Origin: Bretschneidera sinensis
Lineage: Eukaryota; Streptophyta; Magnoliopsida; Brassicales; Akaniaceae
Direction of reading: 5' to 3'
NCBI GenBank assembly: GCA_023935145.1
Contig: CM043699.1
Span: forward strand, 70,713,638 to 70,777,637
Length of the DNA: 64,000 nucleotides
The position numbers and the translations under genes were made by a program. Shown in pieces: positions 33,967 through 45,993 of this stretch; positions within the stretch are counted from its first letter, which is position 1; each line of letters starts with the position of its first letter. The notes below the pieces were generated by a model. That model was not told the origin of the DNA. It saw nothing but the letters and a program-made list of their open reading frames with translations, and searched no databases.

Positions 33967-35500
33967 CACCCCTAAACTTACATATTGCTAGTCCCTTAGC
34001 AATACTAAACAAAACTAAAATGAAAAATAACAACACACAGATAGATCCAATGTTCATAGTGTCCAAAAAAAGTTTAAGTCTTAACACGAAACTATGATCT
34101 GCATTCATGGGCAAGCTTAACAGATACAAACATATTTTTGCAATGAATAAGAGGTTTGAAAGCAAATCACTTTCATGAGGCAATTTAAGACATCACAAGT
34201 TCAACTTTGGTGTGTGGTGAACTAGCACATAAAAGATTGGGTTTCCAAGTAATTCAAATGTGTAGTGTTTCGATGACTCGTGATTCACCAAACTTCCTAT
34301 TAGAGTCAACAAAGATGGCATAAATTTTCTTCTTTTCTTTTATTTGTGAGATTTTTGCCAAGTTAGTTCCCTTAAGCTTTCTTTTTGACTCGTGTAACGA
34401 GTGTTTAGCCAATGACTCCCAAACCAGATGGTTTTAGGGCATTAGGTGTAAAGACACCATTAAGGACTTACTAGCTTGAGTCAAAAAGGCTACGAAACTA
34501 ACTGGTCTTAATGCTACCAATCAGAATTTTTCACCTTTCGACGTGACACTCAATGCATACTGAGGCAAGAGGGCCAGTTACTTAGCGGAAAGTTCTTTTT
34601 AATGATCATTTAAGATTTTCCACCTTTTGACGTGACACTCAATGCTTACTGAGGCAAGAGGGCCGGTTACTCAGCAGAAAACAAGTTTTATTGATCATTA
34701 GGAGCATTTATTTCTTCTTTTGAGCACTAATCAATCTTTTCTATTTTTATATGCCAAAACATCAATCTAATAAGTCATCTAGTTCACAGTTAAGGAAAAG
34801 AAACATACAAATCCAAATAACATGTCATACCCCACACAGTTATGTGCTAGTGTGCTTGTGATAGTTTAGGTCAAACTTATGAATCCTTAAATGTCTAAAA
34901 CGCAGTGATCTAGGTTCAAAACTTGATTATTGGCCTATATGTTCAAAGTGTTAAGCTCACTGATGAAGTCGAATCATGAAGTTTTGTTTAGATCACAAAA
35001 AAAAAGTTTATTGGACATAATGAACATGCATTTATCTATGAAAATAGCAACAAAACAGAAAAATGTGGGACATAGTGAGTGTGTGAATGTGTCCCCATAC
35101 TCCCAAACTTAAATTGCACATTGTCCCCAATGTGTGAATAGCATAGAAGGAGCTGACCTGGGAGATGGAGAACTGATGGCTGGCATGGCTCGTAGCACGC
35201 CCCCAAACTTCAACTGGATGCACTCATGTTGTCCTTGAAAAAGAAAGAGAAACAAACATAAAATGGAAAACAAGTAATAATAAATAGATAGAAAAATAAA
35301 CTAGGAAATACGACTAATAAAATGAAATAAACTAAGAAAAAGGATATGCTTTGGGGTGCCTCCCATGAGCGCTAAGTTTAACGTCTTCAGCCAGACGTGG
35401 TGTTCTCTCAACTTTAGTCTTTTGGCAGGGAGTACTTAAAGTTCACTTCATGTGGCTTAATTGCTCTTGGTGGTGTTGCACATTCATCATGAATCAATCC
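33967..35500 (-). other. Element K conserved 3' noncoding region
   Basis: 1.5 kb without ORFs. In element orientation: GGCTGAAGACGTTAAACTTAG with hairpin TGGGAGGCACCCCA (about 35395-35350); CCCCCAAACTT tracts (plus strand) at 35200-35210 and 35100-35110; the CCATCTGGTTTGGGAGTCA block (about 34405-34440); two copies of a roughly 105-bp unit with CTGAG-N16-CTCAG (about 34510-34700), each next to TGATCA; and a final purine tract at 33967-33979 beside the LTR. The same elements occur in Gypsy-B (19875-21260). Confidence 0.7.
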
Positions 35501-35511
35501 TTTCACTGTAT

Positions 35512-37718
35512 TCAAATGTGATTTCTTCTTATCACCCAGTCTTGGATGCATAGGATAGACTTTGGGAGGTGCATAGCTTCCAAGATGTTATTAGGGACAG
35601 TTTCTGATGCAGGCTCAATATCCGATCTTTTGAAGCTATGGGTGAGGGCAGCCTCCAATGGATCAGTGTGATGGACCTGAAAAACTTTCTTGACAGCACT
35701 TTGCATCATATATTCATTAAAACATTCATCATCATTATCATCTTGAGGTAATTTCATTGCATAAAATATCTTAAATTCTATTGTCTCTCCATTTACCGTC
35801 ATACTTATAATACCCTTTTTCACATTAATTATTGTATCAGCAGTTCTCATAAAGGTTCTTTCTAAGATAATGGGCAGAGGTAATGGCATAGGGCATTCTT
35901 CTGTATCTAATACAATGAAGTCAGCAGGCAAAATAAACTCACCTACCTTGACCAGGACATCTTCAAGTATACCTCTAGGTCTTTTGATGCTTCTATCTGC
36001 CAATTGCAAAGTGATGGAAGTTGGTTGAAGCTCCCCCAAACCTAGCTTTTCAACTACTGTGTATGGTAGCAAATTGACACTTGCTCCTAAATCTAGTAAT
36101 GCTCGCTCAAACAACTGATCACCTACCCTACAGGGAATAGTAAAACTACCCAGATCTTTTAGTTTTGGTGGTAGTTTTCTTAACAATACCACACTTACCT
36201 CTTCAGTTAGAGCCACTGTTTCATGTTCTTGAAACTTTCTTTTATTAGTGCAACAATCTTTTAAAAATTTAGCATAAGTAGGAATTTGTTTAATTGCATC
36301 TAATAAGGGAATGTTAATTTCTACTTTTCTCAAAGTTTCAAAAATATCAAGCAATTTATATTTATTTGGCATTACTAACCTTTGAGGAAAGGGTGGTGCA
36401 TTCCACTTCTCTACTTCACTTACCTTGGATGTGGATGGCTTAGCTTGAGATGTTTGAGCTGGCTCATTAACTCTTATGATCTTACCATTTCGGAGAGTTG
36501 TAACAGCTTTCAGCTGCTGATGTCCTCTTGGATTTGGTAGTGTTTGTGCTGGAAGTTCACCTTGCTTTATTTCACTTAACTCCTTAGCTAATTGCCCCAT
36601 TTGTTCTTTTAGCCTTTGAGTGGTTTGTTTTTGGTGATCTAATGAAGTCATTAATGTTGTCATTAGTTGCTGTTATTGAGTGGCTAATTGCTTTACAAGA
36701 CTTTCTAGACCATCATTCTTGGGTTCTGGAACAGGTTGGGCTGCTATATGGAAGTTCCTTTGTTTCCCTTGAAGGTTCAAGGTGTTTTGATTGTTGCTCC
36801 ATGAGAGGTTAGGGTGGTCTCACCATCCAAGGTTGTATGTATCTGCATATGCACTATTCGGTCCCACATAGTTTGCTTGCTTGGGATCTGTAGATGAATA
36901 CAAATGGTAGGTCTCAGTAGTGTGATCAAATTGAGAACATAAAGCACATACCTGGCTTTGTGTAGCTTGTGGTCGAGGAGAGATGTTTTGAGTAGACATG
37001 GCTTTTACAATTGTATCTAGCTTCCTCTCCAAAGCAGCTATTTAGGTAGAGGGTCCACCATTCAGAGTAACCTCATATATACCTTTGCTCTTGACTCCTT
37101 GTCTACCTCTAGAGGAGAATTGTTGGGTATGCTCACTCAATGCCTCAAACAGCTCTATGGCTTCTTCACTGCTCTTCTACATCAGCACAGCTCCACAACC
37201 AGAATCAGCAATACCTTTATTCATGTCATTTAGACCTTCATAAAAGGTTAGTACCAGCTCATCTTGAGGTGGGCATTTGAGTAGTAGCTCGTTGAAGTGT
37301 CTTCATGCCTCAAAGAACAGATCTCCATCCCTTTGTTGGAAGGATTGGATCTCTTTCCTCATTTGCCTCGTCTTTTAGGCTGGGAATAACTTCCTTAGGA
37401 ATTTGCCAGCCAACTCCTCTCAAGTGTGGATTGAAACTGTAGGCAACGAATTGTACCATAGCTTAGCATTATCTTTTAAGGAAAAAAGAAATAGAATTAA
37501 CCTTATTTCTTCTTGGTCTAGGCCTTGGATATGCTGGAATTTGCAAAGATCGAAAAATTCCCGGAGGTGTAAGTGTGGATCTTCGTTGGGTGTACCCCGA
37601 AAGTGAGTTAAAGCATTGAGTATCTGCGGGGATATGTAATAGTTGCCCTCTCTGTTTCAGGTTGATATGCAATGCATGAAGGATGGTTGAGGTTCTGTGG
37701 GATAAAGGATTGCTTCAT
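35512..37718 (-). pseudogene. Element K gag and aspartic protease
   Basis: Probable ATG at 37718 (MKQSFIPQ). Gag includes NEDPHLHLREFFDLCKFQ, ILFPFSLKDNAKLWYNSLP and FYEGLNDMNK (37600-37200). The zinc knuckle near 36950 reads CALCSQFDHTTETY: the last Cys is Tyr. Stops near 37425, 37378, 37300, 37180, 36820 (a likely CGA-to-TGA) and 36675 break it. From 36663 to 35512 the frame is open for 383 codons and contains the protease: TYAKFLKDC, LLDLGASVNLLPYTVV (DLGA active site, about 36075), LQLADRSIKRPRG and ADFIVLDTEECP. The stop at 35512 ends the coding capacity. Confidence 0.87.
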
Positions 37719-37923
37719 CGGGTAACTCTCTGTCCTATTTGCGCTCGATCGCACAGAAGGTTGCGATCGATCGCAAGTATTATAGAACCACTGATTAGGG
37801 TTTGATGTACCTAAAACAAAAAGAGAAATCGATTAGGGTTTGACGAAAAGTAGAAATAAAGATGGTAAATAAAATAAAAATGATGATTAAACGAAAGTAA
37901 TCCTAAAATGAAATTTAGCGCAA

Positions 37924-37941
37924 TCCCCGGCAATGGCGCCA
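37924..37941 (-). other. Element K primer-binding site (tRNA-Asp type)
   Basis: TGGCGCCATTGCCGGGGA on the minus strand, one mismatch to the tRNA-Asp 3' end, six bases inside the 5' LTR. The 200-bp leader beyond it again carries the GCGCTCGATCGCACAG and GCGATCGATCGC words (37741-37775). Confidence 0.85.
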
Positions 37942-37947
37942 AAAACT

Positions 37948-39239
37948 TGTTGCGCGATTATTTACCTAAATAAATAAGCAAATAATCGTACTAGTTTTAC
38001 TTGCAAGTGCACAAGGTCAACAGTGTAGTATAGTGTGCAAAAGCAAGGTCATCTCCACAGGGATTGGTAAAGTTCGGTTTTTAGAATTTGTTTCTTTAAG
38101 TAAAAAGAAATAAAGTAACTGTTGTATGTGATTTGATAATAATAAAGACATAGGGCTTTGATATCCACCACTAGTCATACTTTCTCAATTGTATAAGGTA
38201 TCAGTGCACTAGCCTTATCATGTATACCTACTGGTTGCCAACCCAAGGGCATGGTATCTACTCCTTAAGCTATTGATCTCCCTAAGCAACGAGTTAGGCA
38301 TGGTATCTACTTTAACTCTTTTCTTCCTTAAGGGATTCAGCATGGTATCTGCTTGAGTTGTTCCTTAAGAAAACATAAGTACTATGGAAATCGACAACCA
38401 CATGAGGCCTAGGGCATGGTATCTACTCCCGGTTTCCCATGTTGATTAACCCGGGTATCCGGATAAGATATCCCTTGTTACTAATGTTAGACCCAGGACT
38501 CGGTCATCTAAATTGATCTAACTAACAGGTCCATGCCACATGTATACGCTGGCCATACACATACATATGAGGAATTTAAATAAGCACAGGCATTAATCAA
38601 GTTAAGCAACATAATAAAGGCTATTGGGAAAGATTTATCAATGAATAATTATATGAGAAAGCATAACTAGGGCTTCAATCGAGCCCTATAAAAAAGTTAG
38701 TTACACACGCTGTCTAAAAACATCATATATAAACTAAACATAAAGAGAAGAATAAACCTGAGAGAATAGGTGTCAATTCTCTCCCAAAGCTTACAACTCC
38801 AAGTAAAAGCTAAGAGAAGTGTTCTCTAAGTTGTCCTTATTTGTGTGTGCTTTACAGGTGTATTTATAGGGCTTGAGTAGTCCTAGAAGGCTCATGAGTT
38901 CCTAAACTTTCCTAAAACAAAAAACTCCTTAATTTCCAAAATAGGGTTCTGTAGTTTACCGTTCATGCCCGTACATGTGCGCTCGATCCTTCTTGTGTGC
39001 GCACGATCGCAATGTGCGCTCGATCGCATTGTATGGTGCGATCGATCGCAGCTTGACCAGAGGCTACCCCAGGATTTCCAGGCTTCTTCCTTTAAGTGCC
39101 AAAAGTGCTTCTTTTTTCTCCAAGACCTATAAACACATTTGAAACACACAAATGGAGTAAAATGAAGTAAATTAACATAACTAAAGACCTAACAAGTGTA
39201 AATAAGGGGGCTTAAATAGGAATATTTAAGCACCTATCA
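37948..39239 (-). repeat. Element K 5' LTR
   Basis: 1292 bp, starting TGATAGGTGC and ending GCGCAACA on the minus strand, flanked at 39240 by the ATAAC duplication. TATA at about 38860-38875. It is 37 bp shorter than the 3' LTR, explained by loss between two GCGCTCGAT words. Confidence 0.92.
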
Positions 39240-39244
39240 ATAAC

Positions 39245-41977
39245 TGATCTCCAAAAACATGAAGCAGAAACTCTCCTTGTACAAGACATAGGGTGGCCAT
39301 CTCTTAGGTACTTAGCTTTGAAAAAATCTACCAACAAATCTTCAGACTTCAAAATCTTATACGCAAATTTCATGTGGAACGATTTTTGGACTTCCTATAG
39401 ATCTCTTAGACCCAAATCTCCTTCTTTAGTAGGCTTGCAAATTTTTGACCAAACTCGCCAATGCAATTTCCTCTTGCCCTCCTTATCACCCCAAAAAAAT
39501 TGGCCATAATAGAATGTATCCGCTCTATAGTGGACTTTGGTACATTAACAACAGATAAAATATGAATAGGCATACTAGATAAAACATGCCTAAGTAATAT
39601 CAAACAAGCACCTTGGGAAAGTAATCTACCCTTCCATGTCGCCACCTTTTTCTTGATCTTTTCAACAAGCGGCTCAACAGTACGAGATAACAATCTACCA
39701 GTAACCAAAGGTGCACCCAAATAAGTCACCAAAAATTTTCCTTCCGTGAAACCTGTACTCCTTAACAACACATGTTTTTGAGCTGGATTAATGAGTTTAG
39801 AAAGAAAAATTGCTGATTTTTCGTTACTAATTTCCTGTCCCGACCATTTTTCATACGTCGCAAGAGTGTCCATGAGCTCCTTCATAGATGTTTTCCGGCC
39901 ATTAGCAAAAATTAAAAGATCATCAGCATAAAGAAGGTGCGAAATCAAAGGTGCCCCCATCGGATGAGAGAATCTTCCAATCCGTCCTACATCAAAATTA
40001 GATCTAAGTAACCTTGTCAAAATTTCTTCCATAATAATGAATAAGTAAGGCGATAATGGATCCCCTTGTCTCAGGCCTCGAGCTGATTGGAAAAAATCTT
40101 TAAGGTCCCATTCATCATTACTAAAAACCACGGGGACTTCACACATTGACTTATCAAATTACAAAACTGATTCGAAAAGCCAACTGTATGTAAAACCTTC
40201 AGGAGGAAACCCCAATGAATTCTATCGTACGCCTTGGCCATATCTATTTTCACCATCACATTACCACCCACAAATTTATGATGCAATGAATGGACCATTT
40301 CTTGTGCAAGCGAAATATTCTCAAAGATGCTCCTTCCAGGAACAAAGGCACCTTGTTCATGTGAGACCAGTTTAAGAATCACCCGAGATAAACGAGTTCC
40401 AATAATTTTTGAAAAAATCTTGTAAACAACAGAACACAAACTGATTGGCCTGAATTTGTCAAAGCTAGAAGGATTCGACACTTTCGGAATTAAAACAACG
40501 AAGGAAGAAGAGTAAAATCTGGAAAGCGGCGACCCTCGAAAAAAATCTTTTGCAGCCTCAATAATATCTTCTTTGATGAACTCCCAGCAAGTCAAGTAAA
40601 AATCTGAGCCAAATCTGTCTGGTCCTGAACTACTTTGCTTTGGAATAGAGGACAAAGCCTCTTTAACTTCAATCTCAATAGGCTCTAGACAAAGCATCCT
40701 ATTCTCCTCTTCCATAATAACATGATCAAGAATGTCAGCTAAATTGCCTTACTCCACATCAACGGAAGTAGTGAGTAAATTTCGGAAATACTGTGCAGCT
40801 CCTTGGTGTACTTCTTCAGGACTGTTCAAAACTGTTCCATCACCGAGGACCATCCTAGAGATCTGGCACTTCCTTTGCCTCTAATTTACTACTGAATGGA
40901 AGAATTTCGTATTATTATCCCCTTCAACTAGCCATTTCTGTTTAGCTATTTGACCCAACCGAATAGCCTCTTTTTTCTCCCAAACATTAATTTCAAGTTT
41001 CATCACCAAGTAGTCCTCTTCCACATCTTCTGTAAAGCAAATTTGCAATTGGTTTTCTATAAATTCCAGCCTCTCCTCAAGAGCTTTCAAGTTGGAATCT
41101 ACACATCCGAACACAGTCTTATTCCAAGCTCGTAAAGCAAGCTTGGTTTTCTGAGTCGAATAGCTAACTTCACCAATCCGGAACCTCAGTCTGGATGATA
41201 CCATGCTTCCTGAACATAAGACAAAACATTCTCATGGATACACCACATATTCTGAAAACGAAAAAGAGCTGGACCATAAAATACTGATGACCTCTCCAAA
41301 TTCACAATCATGGGGAAATGATCAGAATGTTTACGACTCAAATACTTTAAATGAGCCAACGTGAAACGAGCCGAAAAAACATTATTAATCACTGCTCTGT
41401 CCAACTTCGCCCAGCTACTACCCACTCCTTCGTGCCCATTACACCAAGACATAGTTTGTCCACTACTCAAGAGATCAAATAGCCCACACCTGTCTAGGCA
41501 GTCATTAAAATCCGATATAGAAATTAATGGTCTCGGTTGACCACCAATTCTTTCAGAATCCATACGAATAGCATTAAAATCACCCAAAACCATCCAAGGG
41601 CAATCATTCCTCTTTCTATGTTCCAAATCAGCCCATAGTGCCCTTCTCTCAGTGTACGTACATGTGGTATAAACAAAGGTGAGAAGGACTCTTTGATTTG
41701 CCAACATCAGCCAACCCGTGATTAGTTGGGCAGTGCAAGACAACACCTGAAAACCATCTGAATCCTTCCAAAATATCCAAAGCTTTCCCCTAGCACATTG
41801 GTTAGAGCAAAAATAATTAAAAGACAAAAAACTACCCATTTCAGTCATCCGATTTTCACCAACAAAAGGTTCAGCAATCACACAAATGGAAACATTATTC
41901 TTCATGAGTAACAACTTCAATCTCTTCTTCGAACTCCCCAGCCCTCTAACATTCCAATATAAAATTGTATCAATCAT
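39245..41977 (-). pseudogene. LINE1 ORF2: endonuclease and reverse transcriptase
   Basis: ATG 41977 overlaps the ORF1 stop as ATGA. The endonuclease/exonuclease/phosphatase domain (41977-41186) has YWNVRGLG, AEPFVGEN, VLGDFNAI and RKHSDHFPM. After a frameshift near 41195, 41204-40881 is the linker (KQKWLVEGDNNTKFFH). Stops at 40880 and about 40750 follow. RT begins with SGPDRFGSDFY (about 40625), FRPISLCSVVYKI and MVKIDMAKAYDRIHW (motif A Asp). After a frameshift near 40100 come ARGLRQGDPLSPYLF and the catalytic YADDLLIF (about 39940), both intact. The frame is lost after MANFFG near 39490, but sequence continues to the K insertion. Confidence 0.9.
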
Positions 41978-43356
41978 AAATTTAATTTATGAGAACGAGT
42001 GTGGACCCGCTGAGACTTCCTCACTGTTCCATGTCCCTTAAATCCAAGCTGCGACTGAGTAACTCCGTCTGAATCATAAGCTTTTTTTTTCCCTTTTAGG
42101 CCTGTAATTTCTCCTTCCTCTCGATCTGAAGAGAAACCCAAAGCTAATTCCTCTGTCCTTTTTTCAACAGCATCAGCAAAATATTTTTCCATGTCTGAAT
42201 TCCCAGCTAACACTGGAGGTTTTTCAATTCCCAACTGTGGCTGCCCTGTTTCCGGAACCACATGCATCTGCTCTGTTTTAGGAATCACCTCCAATTCATC
42301 ACACTAAACTTCCTCACATTTATCATCACTATCTTCGTGTTGGTTATCTACATAAACACCTTTATTTAACTCATTTTCGATCATGACACCATCCGGACAA
42401 ACGACTGCCTCGTTGTTATCTACCTGGACAGCATTATTCTGCTTGTCACAATTTTTTTCCAAACTGTTCGATGCATTGTCATTAGCCAAGACCACATTTT
42501 CCTCTGTATCCAACCCATCCTTAGACCCCGAAGATTCCCCTCTTATATTTTTTTGGATCGGCTGCCAAATTCTCTTCTTTTCTTTCAGTTTCCCTTCAAC
42601 CTTACGACCCTCTCCGACCCTACAAACAACTGTTGTATGTCCTTGTCGATGGCACTTCTCACAATAGAAACCTTGCTTCTCATATTTTGCCTCCTGCCAA
42701 ATAAACTTTGTCGGAGAAACCACAATGGGGAAACCTTTCACTGGTTCTATAATCAGATCCACTTCTACACATATTCTTGCACCCGTCGGTCTCGTTCGAT
42801 TCAATGTGGCATTATCTGTCTCAAGATATTTGCTGAAGCGAGTTGCAAAAGTTTTAAGACAATCACGTCGATAAAGGTGCATTGGTAGACCAGGTAGAAA
42901 AATCCACTGAGGAGCCAATGGAGATTCTTTATGTAAATCAAAATCCTTGGTCCATTTAAACAGCCGAAAAGAATATCCATCCATTGTTCTTCCTTCATGT
43001 GCCCATCCATGCACAAAATCACGTTCATTTTTCATCTGAATAAGGATGTGATAATCATCCATAAAACTGATCGTTGAGATTTCCAGCAAACCCCATTTCT
43101 TGACCACGTTCAATCTGATGTTATCAATCGATGGTCTTGCACGCATAAACTTCATAACAATGACAAACTTGTAATCTTCTGCCGCTTTAACCATTTATGT
43201 TTCCGTAAAGATGAATCCCAATTCTCTATTAATATCCACCGAAAATCTCAATGGAATTTTATAAGATGAATTTTCCACCGGCTTAGCAACTATATGTGCA
43301 TAAGATTTCACCAGATTATCACCATTTCCGACATTCCCCGCCGATGGCAGGGCCAT
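41974..43356 (-). pseudogene. LINE1 ORF1 (RNA-binding, DUF4283 type)
   Basis: ATG 43356 (MALPSAGN) chosen as the first Met in frame; the reading itself is open up to 43386. About 460 codons with two in-frame stops: TAA at about 43195 and TAG at 42304. A DUF4283-like N-terminal domain (ISFMDDYHILIQMKNERDFV..., FLPGLPMHLYRRDCL) precedes the CCHC knuckle CEKCHRQGHTTVVC (about 42660), complete in its four ligands. An acidic, asparagine-rich tail and a basic end (KSQRVHTRSHK) follow. In plant L1s this protein binds the element RNA as chaperone. TGA stop at 41976-41974 overlaps the ORF2 start. Confidence 0.88.
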
Positions 43357-43412
43357 CAGAGGGTGGGGGCGCCGTAAAGAAACCAACCCTAGCTACCAGA
43401 AACCCTAGCTCC

Positions 43413-45993
43413 CAATAAATATAATATTTACCTTTTTGTAAACACTCAAATCTAAGTTAGCATACTAACAACATTTTGTTTTGTTATCACATTCATTATC
43501 TTTACCAAGTTAATCCATCTCCTTTTGTTTTTAAGAATTATACCCATTAAATTTGTACCTAATAATTTTCTTATCTTTCTCAAAACTCAATTATCTTTGC
43601 CTTTCTTTCTGTAACAACTAGATGATAGCATAGATCCCTTACTTTCTACTTTAACTTTTTCTCATTTAGTTCACCAAAATATAATATTTTCAATTCTTAA
43701 TTCCCTCTAAATTTTCCTAGTAAACTTATTAAAGAATTTAATTACTCTTTTGTCTCAATTATACTTCCAACTTTTTTTTCCTTTCTTGTTTCTCCTTTTG
43801 GTCCGTTTAGGAAATCAAATCCTCTAGAAAACCATTTAGCACCTTTCTTCCACACTTTTTCTTGTCAACTCTAATATCTAGCAACACGGTGTATGTCAAA
43901 ATCCAACAGTCTCCCTTAATTCACAATAACTAATACTCTTTAAATATTATACTTAGCATCATGACACAACATCTATACAGTGTTTCAAAAAGTTATCTTT
44001 TAATTCGATCATGATTGATAGTTTCCTCATACTTTTAGTAAAAGACTATTCCCATCTTTTTAACACTTCCTGATTAGTCCTTGATTAATTTAAGATTTTT
44101 TCTTCATTTTTCATTGAGCTTCATCATAAATTCACAACGTTTAGTGGCCTTTACTCTGTAACTATCTTCTTTAGTCAATTTTTCTTCTAACTCTAACTTT
44201 TTCCTAATATATTCCCACTTTCATTGATTCTTAAGTTAATAACCTTCCTCTTGCAAATCTCTCCCTTTTACACTATTAATGACAATTTCCAAGTCCTTAT
44301 CATTAGCTATGGGTAAGGCGTATAACCAATGGTCTCAATCTCAAATGATTACTATTAACTCATACTATAATTCCTTATTTAACAATTTTCTACCTTTCTT
44401 CCATAATAATTGTTCTAATACTCTTCTATCTCATCGAACTCTTGATCTTCAATACCATACCTCATTGATATTTTTCTTTTAACTCAGTAATAACCTCTTT
44501 TACGAAGAATACCTTTAATATTTCATTTAATCACCATTCTTTTCCATCACCACAATCACATTGACCTCAAGTTAACCACTAACCTTTTAAAATTTTAAGC
44601 ACTTCATATATTTTGGTCATTTACACACATCTTTTACAACACTCAAATTAACATTTCTCAAATTTACTTTCCAGGTAAAGTAAAATTTTTAAACTCACTT
44701 AACTAGCACCAACCTTTTAATTATTCATTCTTTAATAGATAAACAAAAATTTCTAGGTTTTATAATAAATCCAGAATCTCCTTGTATCGAACTTCACTTA
44801 ACAATTAAGATAATTTCAAAATTTACTACACCTCTTTCCTTTACAATTTCCATATAACATATTCCATTCTCCAAATATTTCTAATTGAAATTTATAATTA
44901 ATCCTCTACTAAGATCATCTACATCGGATCCATCGCATAAGATATTCTAATTGTGTCCATAAAAATTTTGTTTAAGAAAAACTGTACTTTCTTTACTATC
45001 TCTTTTAAAATCCAAAATACCATAAAAGCTCCAATTTTTCTAACACCATCATTGCTTCATTTAAATTGTTTCTCTCATTTTACATCAATAACTCCCTACT
45101 ATACCTTATTCTTTACGCTACCACTTATCCAATAATTGTTCTTATCCCTTTTTATGATCGTTAATCCATCTTAACCCTACCAATATACTAATCATCCTTC
45201 TTAAATTCCATTTCATAATGAGATGCTTACAATTTCTATGCATCGATATAACTTCCCAACTCTCGATCTTTCCCACATTTTCTAATGGTTGTCACAACCT
45301 GATTTTCAAAATACTCCAAGTTTGGTATCCATTCAACTACCTTTTTCTCATACTCATCACCCAAGCATACACACAAACAAACTCACTACTCATGACTTCA
45401 TCCAATTCAAGTTTACAATCTCTACAATAACCACTTCTTAATTCAAACATTATGTAGTTTATTATTACATTAGAAAATTAGTCGTAACAGTAACTCTAGG
45501 TTCTTTAACTAGCAACTAACCAATATTTATTAGTGATCACAATATCAATATTAAAATTTCAAGTTAACAACATAACTAAAAGAAAATCTTCCCTCACTCT
45601 TTTCACCTTTTCACATCCTCCCGAAACAACTCGATCACATAATATCATTTTCACACATACGCATGAATATTATATCAATAAAAATACTTCATCATACTAA
45701 AACATTTGCATATAATTCTCATTAAAGGCATCACTATGATCTTTCACAAACAAAAAAAAAGTCATTCCAAACAATATCAATTCATTCAACACCCAAACAC
45801 AAAAAAAAAAAAAACAACCAACTCGTCTTTATTCTCAAGATTTCTTATTTCCACTCATTCTAATGCTAGCTACCACTCCTAAATGACATCTTTTCTAACT
45901 CTACACAACCGACTCCCTGAAACCAATTCATGCACCATGCATCATGTAATTAAATTCTACAGAACCTTAAACTTAAAGCTCTAGTACCAAAAA
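43413..45993 (-). other. Gypsy-G internal relic (right part)
   Basis: 2.6 kb that is very G-poor on the plus strand, that is C-poor and purine-rich on the minus strand, the bias of a gypsy sense strand. Position next to a PBS and LTR suggests the leader and gag of G. I could not read a convincing domain in any frame. The short ORFs at 44279, 44953 and 45218 are likely chance openings in C/T-rich sequence. Confidence 0.45.

Larger units (their letters stand above)
32638..39239 (-). mobile_element. Element K: gypsy with LTRs, Gag and protease only
   Basis: A complete minus-strand LTR element of 6.6 kb inserted in LINE1 ORF2. It has TGATAG...CAACA LTRs, a perfect 5-bp duplication ATAAC (32633-32637 and 39240-39244), tRNA-Asp PBS and polypurine tract. 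Its 4-kb interior codes for Gag and an aspartic protease, then passes directly to the noncoding block shared with Gypsy-B. No RT, RNase H or integrase sequence is present. It resembles other plant gag-only non-autonomous LTR elements and would need enzymes from an Athila/Tat-type relative. Confidence 0.92.
31171..43412 (-). mobile_element. LINE1: plant L1-type LINE, interrupted by Element K
   Basis: A minus-strand non-LTR retrotransposon spanning ORF1, ORF2 (endonuclease, RT, cysteine-rich part, RNase H) and an A-tail seen as T9 at 31170-31178. Without K (32638-39239) it is about 5.6 kb, close to full length for plant L1s. The 5' end is near 43412. TACCTT...AAACA-like words at both ends (about 31153 and 43431) may be a decayed target duplication. 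All ORFs carry stops or frameshifts. Confidence 0.88.
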
